Assembly: GCA_023145935.1 (NCBI GenBank) | Contig: JAGLDB010000132.1 | Span: 1-5,617, forward strand | Reading direction: 5' to 3' | Source: Candidatus Sabulitectum sp. | Lineage (GTDB): Bacteria; Fermentibacterota; Fermentibacteria; Fermentibacterales; Fermentibacteraceae | DNA: 5,617 nt | In this document: positions 1-5,617 of the stretch, in pieces | Position numbering within the stretch: the first letter of the stretch is position 1 | Layout of the letters: each line of letters begins with the position of its first letter | The notes under the pieces: generated by a model | Database searches by the model: none | What the model was told of the DNA's origin: nothing | The model's input: the letters and a program-made list of their open reading frames with translations, nothing else | Program-made: the position numbers and the translations under genes

Positions 1-822
1 TACCCGGGAAATATATTTATTGCTTCAACTGAAGGTGTGGTTTACCGCTATGATTCCGAGACTCTGGCCTTTGTTGGTGAATACCAGGTGGATTCACCAT
101 CGCCTGCCGGTTTTTTTCAGATGGCAATGGATCAGAGCGCAGGTATAGCTTATCTGATAGGTGCCAACGGGAAGATTGTGAAATTCAGCCTTCCTGATTG
201 TATTGTGCAGGATATTCTAAGTGTCTGCCAGTCTTCTGTGGCGCTTGCAGTTGCTCCAGGAAGCCCATCGTACCTTTATGTAGGTGACGGGCCAACAAAC
301 ACGATCAACCAGGTTTCTACCGGCAATAATGCAGTTCTTGCATCGCGTAATCTTGAATATCCTATTAGAAGCATAGCAGTGGGTTTGTTTGCGGATTCAA
401 TAATTGTTGGAACTTCCGGAGGAACATTTCTTGTGGAAGAACTGGGAGCAGGGAATTTGCGGGTAATTAATGCAGTGAGAGCTGGTTGTGTCAGCATTGA
501 CGACATACCAAATGATACCATTTATGTGGTTGCTACTGGAAGTTATGTAAGGGTTCTCAGATTTTACAAAGATCCAGCTCCGGGAGATCCATCAGCTGAG
601 TTTCTTGGAGGGGTGGAAATAGAGGGTATTTCTCATTTTGTCGCTGCTGGGAATGACTGGCAGCACTCATATGTGTTGAGTTACATAGGAGACAACACAA
701 GCAGACTTATCTCATACAATCACGCATTCTTCCGGATTGACCAGCAGGTTGAGATTCCCGGTTTCCCGCTTGATCTGAAGGTTTCAGGCAGCAATGTGAT
801 TTATGCACTGACATATGAGTGA
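1..822 (+). CDS. Beta-propeller-like protein, 5'-truncated by window edge (paralogue of the next gene)
   Basis: The frame is open from base 1 and ends at TGA 820-822, giving 273 visible residues. The true start lies upstream: residues 1-12, before the first possible GTG start at 37, already align with residues 71-82 of the downstream paralogue (STEG matches TTEG), so about 70 N-terminal residues are missing, probably including a signal peptide or lipobox. The protein has repeated short beta-strand blocks ending in small or aromatic residues (AYLIGANGKIVKFSLP, YLYVGDGPTNTINQV, SIIVGTSGG), the pattern of YncE/YVTN- or NHL-like beta-propellers. No catalytic motif is seen. Three cysteines (residues 67, 76 and 163) are shared with the paralogue. 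Likely exported and cell-surface or periplasmic (inference from the paralogue). Ligand and role are unknown. The propeller assignment is by eye. Confidence 0.85.
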   Translation, partial: YPGNIFIASTEGVVYRYDSETLAFVGEYQVDSPSPAGFFQMAMDQSAGIAYLIGANGKIVKFSLPDCIVQDILSVCQSSVALAVAPGSPSYLYVGDGPTNTINQVSTGNNAVLASRNLEYPIRSIAVGLFADSIIVGTSGGTFLVEELGAGNLRVINAVRAGCVSIDDIPNDTIYVVATGSYVRVLRFYKDPAPGDPSAEFLGGVEIEGISHFVAAGNDWQHSYVLSYIGDNTSRLISYNHAFFRIDQQVEIPGFPLDLKVSGSNVIYALTYE

Positions 823-1858
823 GATGGTTACTGTTCCCGGAAGACTGTTTTCTGTCATTTCTGCTCTGCTGATCTTCTCTCTTGTTCTACTGTTTGTTCC
901 CGGTTGTACAAGTCTTACCGAGTACGAAATGGCATACTCGGGTGTGCTGCATGTTCTCTCCCCGGCAGATCTATCCACAATTCACACTATCCCGGGTATC
1001 ACTGCAGCCAGAAGTCTGCTTCTTTATCAGTACGGTTTTCTTGTAACCACTACCGAGGGAAAGGTCTTGAGTTATACCTATGACAGTTATGATCTTGTAG
1101 GGGAATACACTGTTGGGTTACCATCTGCTTCCGGTTATCACCAGATTGCTTACAGCAGTATTGAAAAAACAGCCTATCTGATCGGTTCAATGGGCAGGAT
1201 ACTTGAACTCAGCTTGCCCGAGTGTAGTGTTCTGGACGAATTTCACATCTGTGAGTCTCCTGTAACAATTGTTATTGCTGATGGATCAAACTATATCTTT
1301 GTGGCTGATGGTCCCTCGAATCAGATCTATCAGGTTTCCATAGAGAACAACACTGCCTACACATCTGTTCCTGTGGATTTTAATATCAACTGTATTGAGC
1401 CTGGTCAAAATCCCGATTCAATTCTGGTAGGAACATCAGGTGGGATAAATCTTCTTGAGATCCTCGGTCCCGGTTCTCTCAGAAACACCATTCAGAGTGA
1501 GCCAGTTCCCTGCACGGCTCTTGCTGCTGTACCGGGTGATACAATCTTTGTGGGGGTGAAGGGATATCCGGGAGATTATTCAGTTGGAGTTGTTGATGTT
1601 ATCAATTCTCAGGTTCACAACCCCACTCTGCCTGAGTATTACGGAGAAGTTGATCTGACAGGTAATTCTCATTTTATATCATTGGCCGTAGACAGCACTC
1701 ATGCATTTGTGCTGAGCAGTGTTGGAAACACTATGAGCAGACTGGTGTCTTACAACTACAGCACTTTCACTATGGATCAGCAGACAGATTTATCCGGCTT
1801 TCCTCTGGCCCTTAAAGTATCTGAGGACGGCATCATATTCGTATTGACTACTGAGTGA
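815..1858 (+). CDS. Putative lipoprotein with beta-propeller-like repeat domain
   Basis: This 347-residue protein begins with a short basic segment and a hydrophobic stretch (about residues 11-29), then VPGC with Cys31 as the probable lipidation site. The lipobox is slightly atypical, with Pro at -2. Mature residues 42-347 consist of strand-loop-strand units of about 40-45 residues (for example TAYLIGSMGRILELSLP, NYIFVADGPSNQIYQV, SILVGTSGGINLLEI), consistent with a seven-bladed YncE/YVTN-like propeller. No enzyme signature is seen. It is homologous along its length to the truncated protein upstream and ends in almost the same way (LTTE versus LTYE). ATG 815 lies inside the upstream gene, overlapping its TGA in ATGAGTGA. 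There is no good Shine-Dalgarno sequence, so translation is probably coupled. ATG 824 (fourth codon) is an alternative start. Predicted location is membrane-anchored and extracytoplasmic, perhaps a binding or scaffold protein. The exact function is unknown. Confidence 0.88.
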   Translation: MSEMVTVPGRLFSVISALLIFSLVLLFVPGCTSLTEYEMAYSGVLHVLSPADLSTIHTIPGITAARSLLLYQYGFLVTTTEGKVLSYTYDSYDLVGEYTVGLPSASGYHQIAYSSIEKTAYLIGSMGRILELSLPECSVLDEFHICESPVTIVIADGSNYIFVADGPSNQIYQVSIENNTAYTSVPVDFNINCIEPGQNPDSILVGTSGGINLLEILGPGSLRNTIQSEPVPCTALAAVPGDTIFVGVKGYPGDYSVGVVDVINSQVHNPTLPEYYGEVDLTGNSHFISLAVDSTHAFVLSSVGNTMSRLVSYNYSTFTMDQQTDLSGFPLALKVSEDGIIFVLTTE

Positions 1859-1876
1859 TCTCACTGCTCATACCTC

Positions 1877-1899
1877 AGAACAACTATTCTTGTTGTTCT
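1877..1899 (+). terminator. Stem-loop after the lipoprotein gene, possible weak terminator
   Basis: AGAACAAC (1877-1884) and GTTGTTCT (1892-1899) are perfect 8-bp inverted repeats around a 7-base loop (TATTCTT). The stem starts 18 bases after the TGA of the lipoprotein gene and is followed by TT and then TCCC, so the U-tract is short. The position fits a transcription terminator for the propeller operon, but the stem is AT-rich and the tail weak. It may instead be a 3'-end stabilising hairpin. Confidence 0.4.
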
Positions 1900-1970
1900 T
1901 TCCCTGCTGCTCACTATAGAGTGGCCCCCGCAGGGGGAATCTGATATATCAAAGACAATGGTATTGTTGT

Positions 1971-2038
1971 TCACAGGGATATTCACAGCAACCTGTGATG
2001 GATCCTGGTTAATGTTGAATGGAGAGAATCCGTCACAG
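1971..2038 (+). repeat. TCACAG-type repeat cluster with two mutually exclusive hairpins
   Basis: TCACAG occurs at 1971-1976, 1983-1988 and 2033-2038, and its complement CTGTGA at 1993-1998. TCACAGG (1971-1977) can pair with CCTGTGA (1992-1998). The latter also overlaps CTGTGATGGAT (1993-2003), which can form an 11-bp stem with ATCCGTCACAG (2028-2038), one pair being G-U. The two folds cannot coexist. This could be a regulatory RNA switch, a set of protein half-sites or chance. It lies about 170 bases upstream of the kinase start. Confidence 0.3.
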
Positions 2039-2201
2039 TATCATAAGATTCATCAAATGATCTCTTCTGCTTTGTCAGCAGTTTTCCGGTTTATTGTATT
2101 CTCTGTAGATAAGCAGACGCTGCCAGAGAGAAACATACCATCTGTTCAGTGGGTATCATATATTAAGTAGCTGGCCGACAGACAAACTCTTTTGTTACTA
2201 C

Positions 2202-2205
2202 GGAG
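2202..2205 (+). promoter_or_regulatory. Ribosome binding site of the hybrid kinase gene
   Basis: GGAG lies six bases before ATG 2212, a standard Shine-Dalgarno placement. It fixes the kinase start, because the protein then begins with a short coiled-coil-like helix leading directly into the first PAS domain. Confidence 0.75.
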
Positions 2206-2211
2206 AATTTC

Positions 2212-4212
2212 ATGGGCAGGAATGCTGGAATAACAGATCTTGATACAGCGCTAAGGCGAATCTCTCACCTTGAGGAGAGTCTTGTAAAAGCAGAGACTTC
2301 TCAGGAAAATCTCATCCATAAAGCAATCATTGACCAATCTCCAGTGGGTATTTCAGTTCGGGACAGGTGTGGAAATCTTGTTCTTTGTAACGCCCGATGG
2401 GTAAAGATCTGGGAGATGACCGAAGAATCTGTCTCAGAGGCTCTCTCCAGAAAAAAAGCAGAACTGAAGTTTGATGAGAAAGATAACTATCTTGGCTCTG
2501 ATTCTCAATCAGTTATTGATGTGTATAAAACTGGTGGTGATCTGATCCTTGATGACTTTTATCTTAAGAAACTGAAAAAATGGATAAATCAAAGGTTTTA
2601 CAGCGTAGCTGATCTTTCAGGTGAAGTTGAGAGTGTAGTTGTGCTCACAGAGGATGTTACGGAAAAAAGAAGAACTATGGCTATTGAAGAAGAATTGAAG
2701 AAAACTACCCTGAGATATCAAATTCTTGTAAAAAATCTTCCTGTTGCAGCCTATACAACCAATTCCACTGGTTATGTGGCCTCGGCAAATCCCGCCATGG
2801 TAAGAATGTTTCAGGCAGAATCTGTGGAGGATATCTATGAGACTCCTGTGTGGAAAAGATACAGAAATCCTGCAGACAGAGATTTCTTTCTGGAACAGCT
2901 GCAAAGAAGAGGCAAGGTAGACAACTACGAGATGGAGCTGATTCGAGGGGATGGAACCCCATTCTGGGCATCCGTGTCAGCAAACGCAACTTTGAACCAC
3001 GCCGGAGAGATTCAAACTATTGACGGCATAATTAGGGACATCTCCACAACAAAAGCCCTTGAAATAGAAACGAGGAAAGCTCAAAGACTGGAATCTATCG
3101 GGGTTCTAGCCGGGGGGCTTGCCCACGATTTCAACAATATTATGACAGCGGTTATGGGCAATATCTCTTTGGCTAAAGTGTATGCTTCCGGAAACCATCG
3201 AGTTCAAGACAAGCTGGAAAAAGCAGAAAAAGCATCTTTGCGAGCCAGCGAGTTGACTGGGAAGCTTCTTACATTCTCAAAAGGAGGTCAACCGGTAAGA
3301 AGAATTACTGACATTCAGGGAGTACTTCGAGAGGCCGGTTCTCATGCTGCAACTTGCCCGGAAGTAAAACTGATCTATGATCTTCCGAAGGATCTGTGGG
3401 CAGTTAACATTGATGAGACACAGATTGGACAGGTTGTAAATCATCTTGTGATCAATGCTGTTCAATCCATATCAGAGCGGGGAGTAATTGAGATCACTGC
3501 CAGGAATAAGACCATTGGTGAAGACAATGTATTGTCACTGGATCCTGGACATTACTTGAAGATAAGCGTAAAAGATAGTGGCCTTGGAGTTCCTATTGAA
3601 ATTCAAAGCAGGATATTTGATCCTTTTTTCACCACAAAGCCTAAGGAAAGCGGCCTGGGACTTGCTGTTGTTTACTCGATAGTTAAGAATCACGGTGGGA
3701 GAGTAACCGTAGAATCCAAGCGGGGGAAGGGCTCAGTATTCATTTTCTACCTTCCGGCTTCAGAGAAGGCCGTGGAGCAGGAAGAGAAGACACCTCTTGT
3801 CCAGGAAAAATATTCGAAGCAGACAAGAATACTGGTTATGGATGATGAAGAATCTGTTCTTGATGTGGTGTCAGAAATTCTCAAGCAGAATGGTTATCGT
3901 ACCGGTACTGCAACAGATGGAATCGAAGCATTCAGGCTGTACAAAGAAGCGATAATTGCAGAGGATAAATTTGACATTCTAATAATGGATATTACAGTGC
4001 CCGGCGGAGTTGGCGGGGTAGAAGCTATAAGTATGGTACACGAACTTGACCCTTCAGCCATTGCTATCGTTGCCAGCGGGTACGCCAATAACACAGTAAT
4101 GGCCAATTTCAAGGATTTTGGATTTGTTGCTTCAATGACAAAACCCTTTGGTATTGCTACGCTTTTGGATGCTGTTCATAACGCTCTGGAAATTAAACAT
4201 GATCAGGAGTAG
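2212..4212 (+). CDS. Hybrid sensor histidine kinase (PAS-PAS-HisKA-HATPase-receiver)
   Basis: This 666-residue protein has no signal peptide or membrane helix, so it should be a cytosolic sensor. Domains in order: N-terminal helix (about 10-36), PAS 1 (about 37-152, from AIIDQSPVGISVRD to VLTEDVTEKRR), PAS 2 with PAC (about 165-283, LVKNLPVAAY to IDGIIRDIST), and HisKA with the NtrB-like H-box GGLAHDFNNIM, where His305 is the phospho-acceptor. The HATPase domain has an N-box with Asn415, a G1 box DSGLG at 455-459, an F-box around DPFFTTK at 470-476 and a G2 box GLGL at 481-484. The C-terminal receiver (about 538-662) has acidic residues Asp544/Asp545, phospho-acceptor Asp593 in IMDITVPGG, Ser622 and Lys644 in the KPF motif. 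All catalytic residues are present. There is no output domain, so phosphate probably passes to a separate Hpt protein or regulator not in this window. The PAS ligand is unknown. Start supported by GGAG at 2202; stop TAG at 4210-4212. Confidence 0.96.
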   Translation: MGRNAGITDLDTALRRISHLEESLVKAETSQENLIHKAIIDQSPVGISVRDRCGNLVLCNARWVKIWEMTEESVSEALSRKKAELKFDEKDNYLGSDSQSVIDVYKTGGDLILDDFYLKKLKKWINQRFYSVADLSGEVESVVVLTEDVTEKRRTMAIEEELKKTTLRYQILVKNLPVAAYTTNSTGYVASANPAMVRMFQAESVEDIYETPVWKRYRNPADRDFFLEQLQRRGKVDNYEMELIRGDGTPFWASVSANATLNHAGEIQTIDGIIRDISTTKALEIETRKAQRLESIGVLAGGLAHDFNNIMTAVMGNISLAKVYASGNHRVQDKLEKAEKASLRASELTGKLLTFSKGGQPVRRITDIQGVLREAGSHAATCPEVKLIYDLPKDLWAVNIDETQIGQVVNHLVINAVQSISERGVIEITARNKTIGEDNVLSLDPGHYLKISVKDSGLGVPIEIQSRIFDPFFTTKPKESGLGLAVVYSIVKNHGGRVTVESKRGKGSVFIFYLPASEKAVEQEEKTPLVQEKYSKQTRILVMDDEESVLDVVSEILKQNGYRTGTATDGIEAFRLYKEAIIAEDKFDILIMDITVPGGVGGVEAISMVHELDPSAIAIVASGYANNTVMANFKDFGFVASMTKPFGIATLLDAVHNALEIKHDQE

Positions 4213-4256
4213 TGTTCATTACACAAAGTTCCAGGGTTTGCTTATGGATTGCTTCT

Positions 4257-4286
4257 TTGCTATTTATTGGCCTTGAATTCTACACT
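4257..4286 (+). promoter_or_regulatory. Possible sigma-70-like promoter for the carbamoyltransferase gene
   Basis: TTGCTA (4257-4262) and TACACT (4281-4286) each match the sigma-70 consensus at four of six positions and are separated by 18 bases. A transcript starting near 4293 would carry a short leader with the GGAGGG ribosome binding site. The 104-base gap between the kinase stop and this gene shows no strong terminator, so read-through from the kinase is also possible. Weak evidence, matched by eye. Confidence 0.22.
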
Positions 4287-4305
4287 TAACCAGTTGTACC
4301 TATCT

Positions 4306-4311
4306 GGAGGG
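4306..4311 (+). promoter_or_regulatory. Strong Shine-Dalgarno sequence preceding an ATA codon
   Basis: GGAGGG is an excellent anti-16S match. The five core bases GGAGG (4306-4310) end six bases before ATA 4317-4319, exactly where a start codon is expected. The codon after ATA begins the conserved N-terminus of the carbamoyltransferase. This ribosome binding site decides the start in the absence of any ATG, GTG or TTG in frame. Confidence 0.7.
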
Positions 4312-4316
4312 AAACC

Positions 4317-5617
4317 ATAAGCAATTACATTCTTGGCATCTCAGCTTTCTACCATGATTCCGCTGCCTGTATCGTTTCAGATGGAGATATCGTTGCAGCA
4401 GCTCAGGAAGAAAGATTTACCAGGAAGAAGCATGATCACAGGTTTCCAGAGAGTGCTGTTAAATACTGTCTTTCTGAAGCGGGCATTTCCCTGGACAAGG
4501 TTGATCATATCGCATTCTATGATAAACCATTTTTGAAGTTTGAGCGTCTTCTGGAAACATACCTATCCTTCGTGCCCGCAGGCCTGCCTTCTTTCCTAAA
4601 GGCAATGCCATTGTGGTTGAAAGAAAAACTCTGGATGGAAGACGGTATAAGAAAATCTCTTGACGGGTTTAAGGGGAAAATTATTTTCCCTGAACATCAT
4701 CAGTCTCATGCTGCTTCAGCTTTTTTCCCAAGTCCTTTCCAGAGCGCAGCAATTATTACCATGGATGGAGTGGGTGAGTGGACAACTTCAGCATGGGGCG
4801 CTGGATCTGGAAATCGTATTGATCTGAAAAAGGAGATTCATTTCCCTCACAGTTTAGGTCTTCTTTATACTGCCTTTACTTCATACACAGGATTCAGGGT
4901 TAACTCTGGAGAATACAAAGTTATGGGCCTTGCTCCATATGGAGAACCAAGATTTGTAAAGACAATTCTTGATAAAGTCATGGATCTGAAAAAAGACGGT
5001 AGTTTCAGACTGGACATGAAGTATTTCAATTACTGCCAGGGACTGACCATGACCTCACGGAAGTTCCATGATCTATTTGGTGGGCCACCCAGAAAACCGG
5101 AGAGTGATCTCACTCAGAGGGACATGGATATTGCTGCATCTGTCCAGGCTGTTGCCGAAGAAGTCATTTTGAGAACCGGCAGGCATGTTCGAAAAGAGAC
5201 TGGCGAAAGGAATCTTGTGCTTGCTGGCGGAGTGGCTCTGAATTGTGTTGCTAATGGAAAAATGCTTAAAGAGAAAGTATTTGACGATATATGGATTCAA
5301 CCTGCTGCAGGTGATGCAGGAGGCGCTCTTGGTGCTGCACTTTTTACCTGGCACCAGGTTCTGGACGGTGAAAGAGTTGTTGACGGCGTGAATGATCTTC
5401 AGAAGGGATCATATCTTGGCCCTTCCTGGACCGATCAGCAGATCGAAGACTATCTCACTTCAAGCAAGTTACCCAACCGCAGGATGACAGAAGATCAGCT
5501 TATTCAGAATGTGGCGGAAGCTATTGATAATGGTAAAGTTGTCGGGTGGTTCAATGGAAGGATGGAATTCGGCCCCAGAGCTCTTGGTAACAGATCTATT
5601 GTGGGAGATTCAAGGTC
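4317..5617 (+). CDS. NodU/CmcH/TobZ-family carbamoyltransferase, 3' end beyond window, apparent ATA start
   Basis: The frame is open for 433 codons to the right edge; family members are usually around 550-600 residues, so the C-terminal part is missing. The N-terminus YILGISAFYHDSAACIV and the AAAQEERFTRKKHD segment are hallmarks of the family. The Kae1-like domain shows EHHQSHAASAF with the HxxxH metal-binding pair His127/His131, Asp150 in TMDGVGEW, SGEYKVMGLAPYGEP at 197-211, LAGGVALNCVANGK at 302-315, and AAGDAGGALGAAL at 330-342 with Asp333, a likely metal/nucleotide-site residue. The C-terminal domain begins with the conserved NGRMEFGPRALGNRSIVGD (413-431). Such enzymes transfer a carbamoyl group from carbamoyl phosphate, through carbamoyl-adenylate, to a hydroxyl group of a sugar or natural product. 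The substrate here is unknown. The start is odd: GGAGGG precedes ATA at 4317, and in-frame TAA 4287-4289 excludes upstream starts. The next in-frame ATG is codon 97, inside the conserved domain. Confidence 0.93.
   Translation, partial: MSNYILGISAFYHDSAACIVSDGDIVAAAQEERFTRKKHDHRFPESAVKYCLSEAGISLDKVDHIAFYDKPFLKFERLLETYLSFVPAGLPSFLKAMPLWLKEKLWMEDGIRKSLDGFKGKIIFPEHHQSHAASAFFPSPFQSAAIITMDGVGEWTTSAWGAGSGNRIDLKKEIHFPHSLGLLYTAFTSYTGFRVNSGEYKVMGLAPYGEPRFVKTILDKVMDLKKDGSFRLDMKYFNYCQGLTMTSRKFHDLFGGPPRKPESDLTQRDMDIAASVQAVAEEVILRTGRHVRKETGERNLVLAGGVALNCVANGKMLKEKVFDDIWIQPAAGDAGGALGAALFTWHQVLDGERVVDGVNDLQKGSYLGPSWTDQQIEDYLTSSKLPNRRMTEDQLIQNVAEAIDNGKVVGWFNGRMEFGPRALGNRSIVGDSR

Larger units (their letters stand above)
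1861..2040 (-). pseudogene. Possible minus-strand gene remnant (protein-like open frame without a start)
   Basis: Read on the minus strand from 2040 down to a TGA at 1863-1861, the frame gives about 59 codons that look like real protein, with segments such as YCDGFSPFNINQDPSQ, NNNTIVFDISDSPCGG and RTTRIVVLRYEQ. In-frame TGA codons lie immediately before it (2043-2041, and a TGA TGA pair near 2052-2047). Beyond them the same frame is open again for a short Met-initiated stretch ending KTADKAEEII. The first possible internal start is a GTG about 19 codons in. It could be the decayed 3' end of a gene facing the lipoprotein gene, or simply chance. No family is recognised. Confidence 0.15.
1859..2211. 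other. 353-base intergenic region without a convincing gene
   Basis: This gap separates the lipoprotein gene from the kinase gene. It holds an 8-bp stem-loop at 1877-1899, a compact CCCCC-GCA-GGGGG hairpin at 1925-1937, TCACAG-type repeats with alternative hairpins at 1971-2038, a short CTGCT/AGCAG hairpin followed by TTTT at 2067-2085, and the kinase ribosome binding site. A 70-codon plus frame at 1958-2170 has no ribosome binding site and does not read like a natural protein. A minus-strand frame at 1861-2040 reads more like protein but lacks a start. No convincing -35/-10 pair was found for the kinase, although TATCAT/TATATT sequences occur at 2154-2164. Confidence 0.6.

Noticed and set aside
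37..39. GTG 37 as the start of the first gene
   Set aside because: Homology to the downstream paralogue continues through bases 1-36, so this is an internal valine codon of a gene that begins off the left edge.
1925..1937. CCCCC-GCA-GGGGG hairpin as an intrinsic terminator
   Set aside because: The stem has only 5 bp with a 3-base loop and is followed by AATCTGATA rather than a T-run.
1994..2037. TGTGA...TCACA as a CRP/FNR-like binding site
   Set aside because: The half-sites are about 34 bases apart, far wider than the 6-base spacer of the CRP site, and there is no clear promoter beside them.
2131..2164. Sigma-70 promoter for the kinase using TATCAT or TATATT
   Set aside because: No -35-like hexamer occurs 16-18 bases upstream of either sequence.
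1958..2170. Plus-strand 70-codon open frame starting at ATG 1958
   Set aside because: There is no ribosome binding site at a usable distance (the only purine-rich run is about 20 bases upstream), no recognisable domain, and the composition does not resemble the neighbouring genes. It also overlaps the hairpin-rich intergenic area.
2617..2989. Two overlapping minus-strand open frames within the kinase
   Set aside because: They lie opposite the PAS-encoding region, have no ribosome binding site and are rich in Cys, His, Ser and Leu as expected of antisense readings.
4333..4536. 67-codon open frame starting at TTG 4333
   Set aside because: It is out of frame with the clearly conserved carbamoyltransferase N-terminus that covers the same bases.
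5073..5354. Minus-strand 93-codon open frame inside the carbamoyltransferase
   Set aside because: The plus frame there carries conserved family motifs (LAGGVALNC and AAGDAGGALG). The antisense reading shows no domain and is a shadow.

Overview
The window reads as a bacterial, probably Gram-negative chromosome segment of moderate GC content with all recognisable genes on the + strand. The organism cannot be fixed from the sequence. A lipid-anchored beta-propeller-like protein, a cytosolic PAS-rich hybrid histidine kinase and a NodU-type carbamoyltransferase would suit an environmental or uncultivated lineage with much signalling and surface or natural-product chemistry (inference, low certainty). 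No mobile element, CRISPR array, tRNA or rRNA is visible.

Layout. Bases 1-822 hold the 3' part of a gene whose start lies off the left edge. It overlaps by 8 bases a full-length paralogue at 815-1858 that has a lipoprotein signal peptide. The two are homologous over their whole shared length and end in nearly the same way, so they look like a tandem duplication translated as one coupled unit. Bases 1859-2211 form a 353-base gap without a convincing gene. It contains an 8-bp perfect stem-loop just after the lipoprotein gene, a cluster of TCACAG-like motifs that can form two mutually exclusive hairpins, and a protein-like minus-strand reading that lacks a usable start. Bases 2212-4212 encode a soluble 666-residue hybrid kinase (PAS, PAS, NtrB-like HisKA, HATPase, receiver) with every catalytic motif intact. 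After a 104-base gap, a carbamoyltransferase runs off the right edge after 433 codons.

The most notable point is the start of the carbamoyltransferase. Its reading frame is intact from the conserved N-terminus onward and a strong GGAGGG Shine-Dalgarno sequence sits at the right distance. However, the codon in the start position is ATA, and an in-frame stop upstream leaves no ATG, GTG or TTG to use. This is either a rare non-canonical start, a start-codon mutation, or a sequencing error.

Functional links are loose. The lipoprotein pair forms its own unit. The kinase appears to be a separate transcription unit whose partner regulator is not in view. The carbamoyltransferase probably begins a biosynthetic or surface-modification locus that continues to the right. 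I do not see a clearly new defence or mobile system in this window.
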